Shown here piece after piece: positions 62,020-64,000 of a stretch of DNA of 64,000 bases. The notes under the pieces were generated by a model. That model had not been told where the DNA came from, did no database searches, and saw only the letters and a list, made by a program, of their open reading frames with translations. Origin of the DNA: Astropecten irregularis (taxonomy: Eukaryota; Echinodermata; Asteroidea; Paxillosida; Astropectinidae); the NCBI GenBank assembly GCA_963971285.1, contig OZ020244.1:22630001-22694000 (forward strand), read 5' to 3'. The position numbers and the translations under genes were made by a program. How positions within the stretch are numbered: position 1 is the stretch's first letter; each line of letters opens with the position of its first letter.

Positions 62020-64000
62020 CTGGTCATGAAAAGAATCAATACAAAGAGGAAAAAAAGAAAGACATTTATTAAGAATAAGCCAAACAAAATTTAAAAAGTA
62101 ATTCCAAAATGTGTGTTTTGAAGATAATATGGTTTATATGAAGATTATGGAAATATATTTATTAAGAGCACAAATACACAGACACCATGTAACTTTTTAA
62201 GCATTCCTTTCCATGAAGGTGAAAAAAAGAATATTGAGTTGATTTTAAGCTTTAACCTGAAAGTGAAAAATGAATGGAAAATATATTTTGTTGAATCATA
62301 ATTCCAGCTTTTGGAGCAAACTCTCATGTGAATGGCCACTGACATTAAAAAAGTTCCTATACTTTTCACTTTTGTGCAGAGTAGGTGAATAAAAAAAGCT
62401 GAAATTCTGAATTAAAATATGAACAAAAAATCTGAAATCCAATTTCAATCTGAAGTCCCACATCCCTGAAACTCTGTAATTTCAATTTGCACATGACACC
62501 ATCAGTTCTACAAATGTTAGATACCAAAGTAACTGTACGCATTATGTGTTAAACAGTCAATTTTTATAAATTAGTTTTCTGTTGGTAAATTAGTGGAAAA
62601 AAAATTCACTAAGCACATGTAATTTCCTTTGAGCAGGATGGCACCATGCTTCGTCACATTACATGACGCAGAATCAAATTGAATTTTTGTAAGTTAAAAA
62701 CATGTATCACCAATTGGCCTTTGGGATGGCAAGTACCTGCGTAAGCGCGATACCCGATCTGGGCATGTGTAGATCTTGTTCAGTTTTAAAGGGCAGCCCA
62801 AGTCCAGCTAATAATTAAGTCCGAGCTCCGCAAAATCTATCAGTTACGCAGGGACCGAATGCTCCGGGGGAAAAGTCACAATTTCAGGTCCAATCTCGGC
62901 ATCCTTCCAACATCCCAACCAGACCCCAGACCGACGTTTCTGACGGAGATGGAGGAGGGTTTCCTGCCTCCACATCCAGGGTAAATTATGACGTTTCCTT
63001 TAGCTGCACATCAAGTCTGCTTAGCTCTAAATGTCAAATTCCTACCGTAATTGCATAATGTGCACCGGGAGATTAAATACAGTAGGCCTATAACACGCAT
63101 GTTGTGAATTTTGTCAGGACTGCAAGTTGTTACTGTGCATCTAGCATATATCGTGTACATTAGTTGACAACTACAGGTTTCTACACGCAGATTCCTATTT
63201 AATGTACACCGTCCTGAGACCAAGATGCACCATATGGCACCAACACCAGTTTCCATGGTTACTACATGGGCAATGAGCATGATCGGTATACCGGTGCACT
63301 TTTTAAGTAGGTTTCGATATAACTGTTTCAATACAAGTACCAGTAATTAACTGCTGCAAACTGCCAAAAATAATGATCTGAAATTGATAAAATGCTTGGA
63401 TTTGGAGGGCCTGACAAAATGTTTGTTCACATTAGACAAGTGCGGACTGTAATCAGCATTCTGTGTACAATCTACGGCCCTTCTTTCACACGAAGCCTGG
63501 TTGAGGGAATGGCGTGATTTTTGCTAAATCCCTGGGGAAAATCTCTCCAGTTTCCATTATCATGCAAGGTCTTCCTTCCTTTTGCTTTTTTTTAGGTGAA
63601 TCTCTCATTATAATGATCAAACAACCACAGTGGAACCAGATGAGACTGCAAATTTGTTCAAGCAATGCACTGCACTGACACACAAGGGAAATCCTTCCTT
63701 ATCTGTGCTCGTTTCTCCTGCTTCCACCCCCCCCCCTTATTTCTTTTCGAAACAAGCTACACGCATGTATGTACACAGTACAGCACATGTCATTAGATTG
63801 GACTTATACTCTCAAATCCAATGCACTTGACAAAAATTTCAAACACTTGACCGATTCCGTCCAAATCCGTGATGAATACAAGTAATAAACTGCTGCATAC
63901 CGCTCATCAGCCAAAATAATGACCTGAATTTTATAAAAACATGCTTGGAGTTTAGGAGTGCCTGATGTGTTTCGATCCAAGCAGGATCTTTATCGAAGGC
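62020..64000. other. PFKFB intron continuing past the right edge
   Basis: No exon seen. The upstream acceptor partner (donor of the previous exon) is not in the window. It contains two copies of the repeat with AATGACCTGAA…GGAGGGCCTGAC (63345-63415 and 63870-64000) and a C-run at 63727-63735. Confidence 0.6.

Overview
This window is animal (metazoan) nuclear DNA, not bacterial. It is AT-rich and intron-dense, with GT-AG junctions whose phases join exactly across exons, and it holds no operons, rRNA genes or CRISPR arrays. Sequence families (an Importin-9 tail, a full IRAK4-type death-domain kinase, a PFKFB with vertebrate-like exon structure), introns of about 0.1-2 kb and many tRNA-derived SINEs and short inverted-repeat elements suggest an invertebrate deuterostome, perhaps an echinoderm or hemichordate. 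The species cannot be fixed from the sequence alone.

Layout. (1) 99-5574, plus strand: the last eight coding exons of Importin-9 (IPO9), followed by a long 3' flank. (2) 15209-24105, minus strand: a five-exon gene for a predicted 1,665-residue protein I do not firmly recognise. It has a helical N-terminus with tentative resemblance to the ZNF292/RLF/ZNF654 family, then a very long disordered region coded by one 4.36-kb terminal exon. It is tail-to-tail with IPO9. (3) 24.1-28.5 kb: the spacer between that gene and the divergent IRAK4 gene, holding several foldback elements. (4) 28520-35822, plus strand: a complete nine-exon IRAK4-like gene (487 residues) with death domain, linker and kinase domain. 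Its gatekeeper appears to be Phe instead of the usual IRAK Tyr. (5) 35.8-41.2 kb: the convergent 3' flanks of IRAK4 and PFKFB. (6) 41255-62019, minus strand: fourteen coding exons of 6-phosphofructo-2-kinase/fructose-2,6-bisphosphatase (PFKFB). The N-terminus and P-loop exons lie beyond the right edge. The last intron is about 9.8 kb and full of repeats.

The four genes serve unrelated jobs (nuclear import, unknown probably nuclear, innate immune signalling, glycolytic control), and nothing suggests co-regulation beyond the divergent pair IRAK4/unknown gene. The most unusual content is the repeat load: at least two clear tRNA-like SINE families, several inverted-repeat families each present in several copies, long near-perfect foldbacks, a nested hAT-like element with a 7/8 target-site duplication, and decayed non-LTR retrotransposon fragments.
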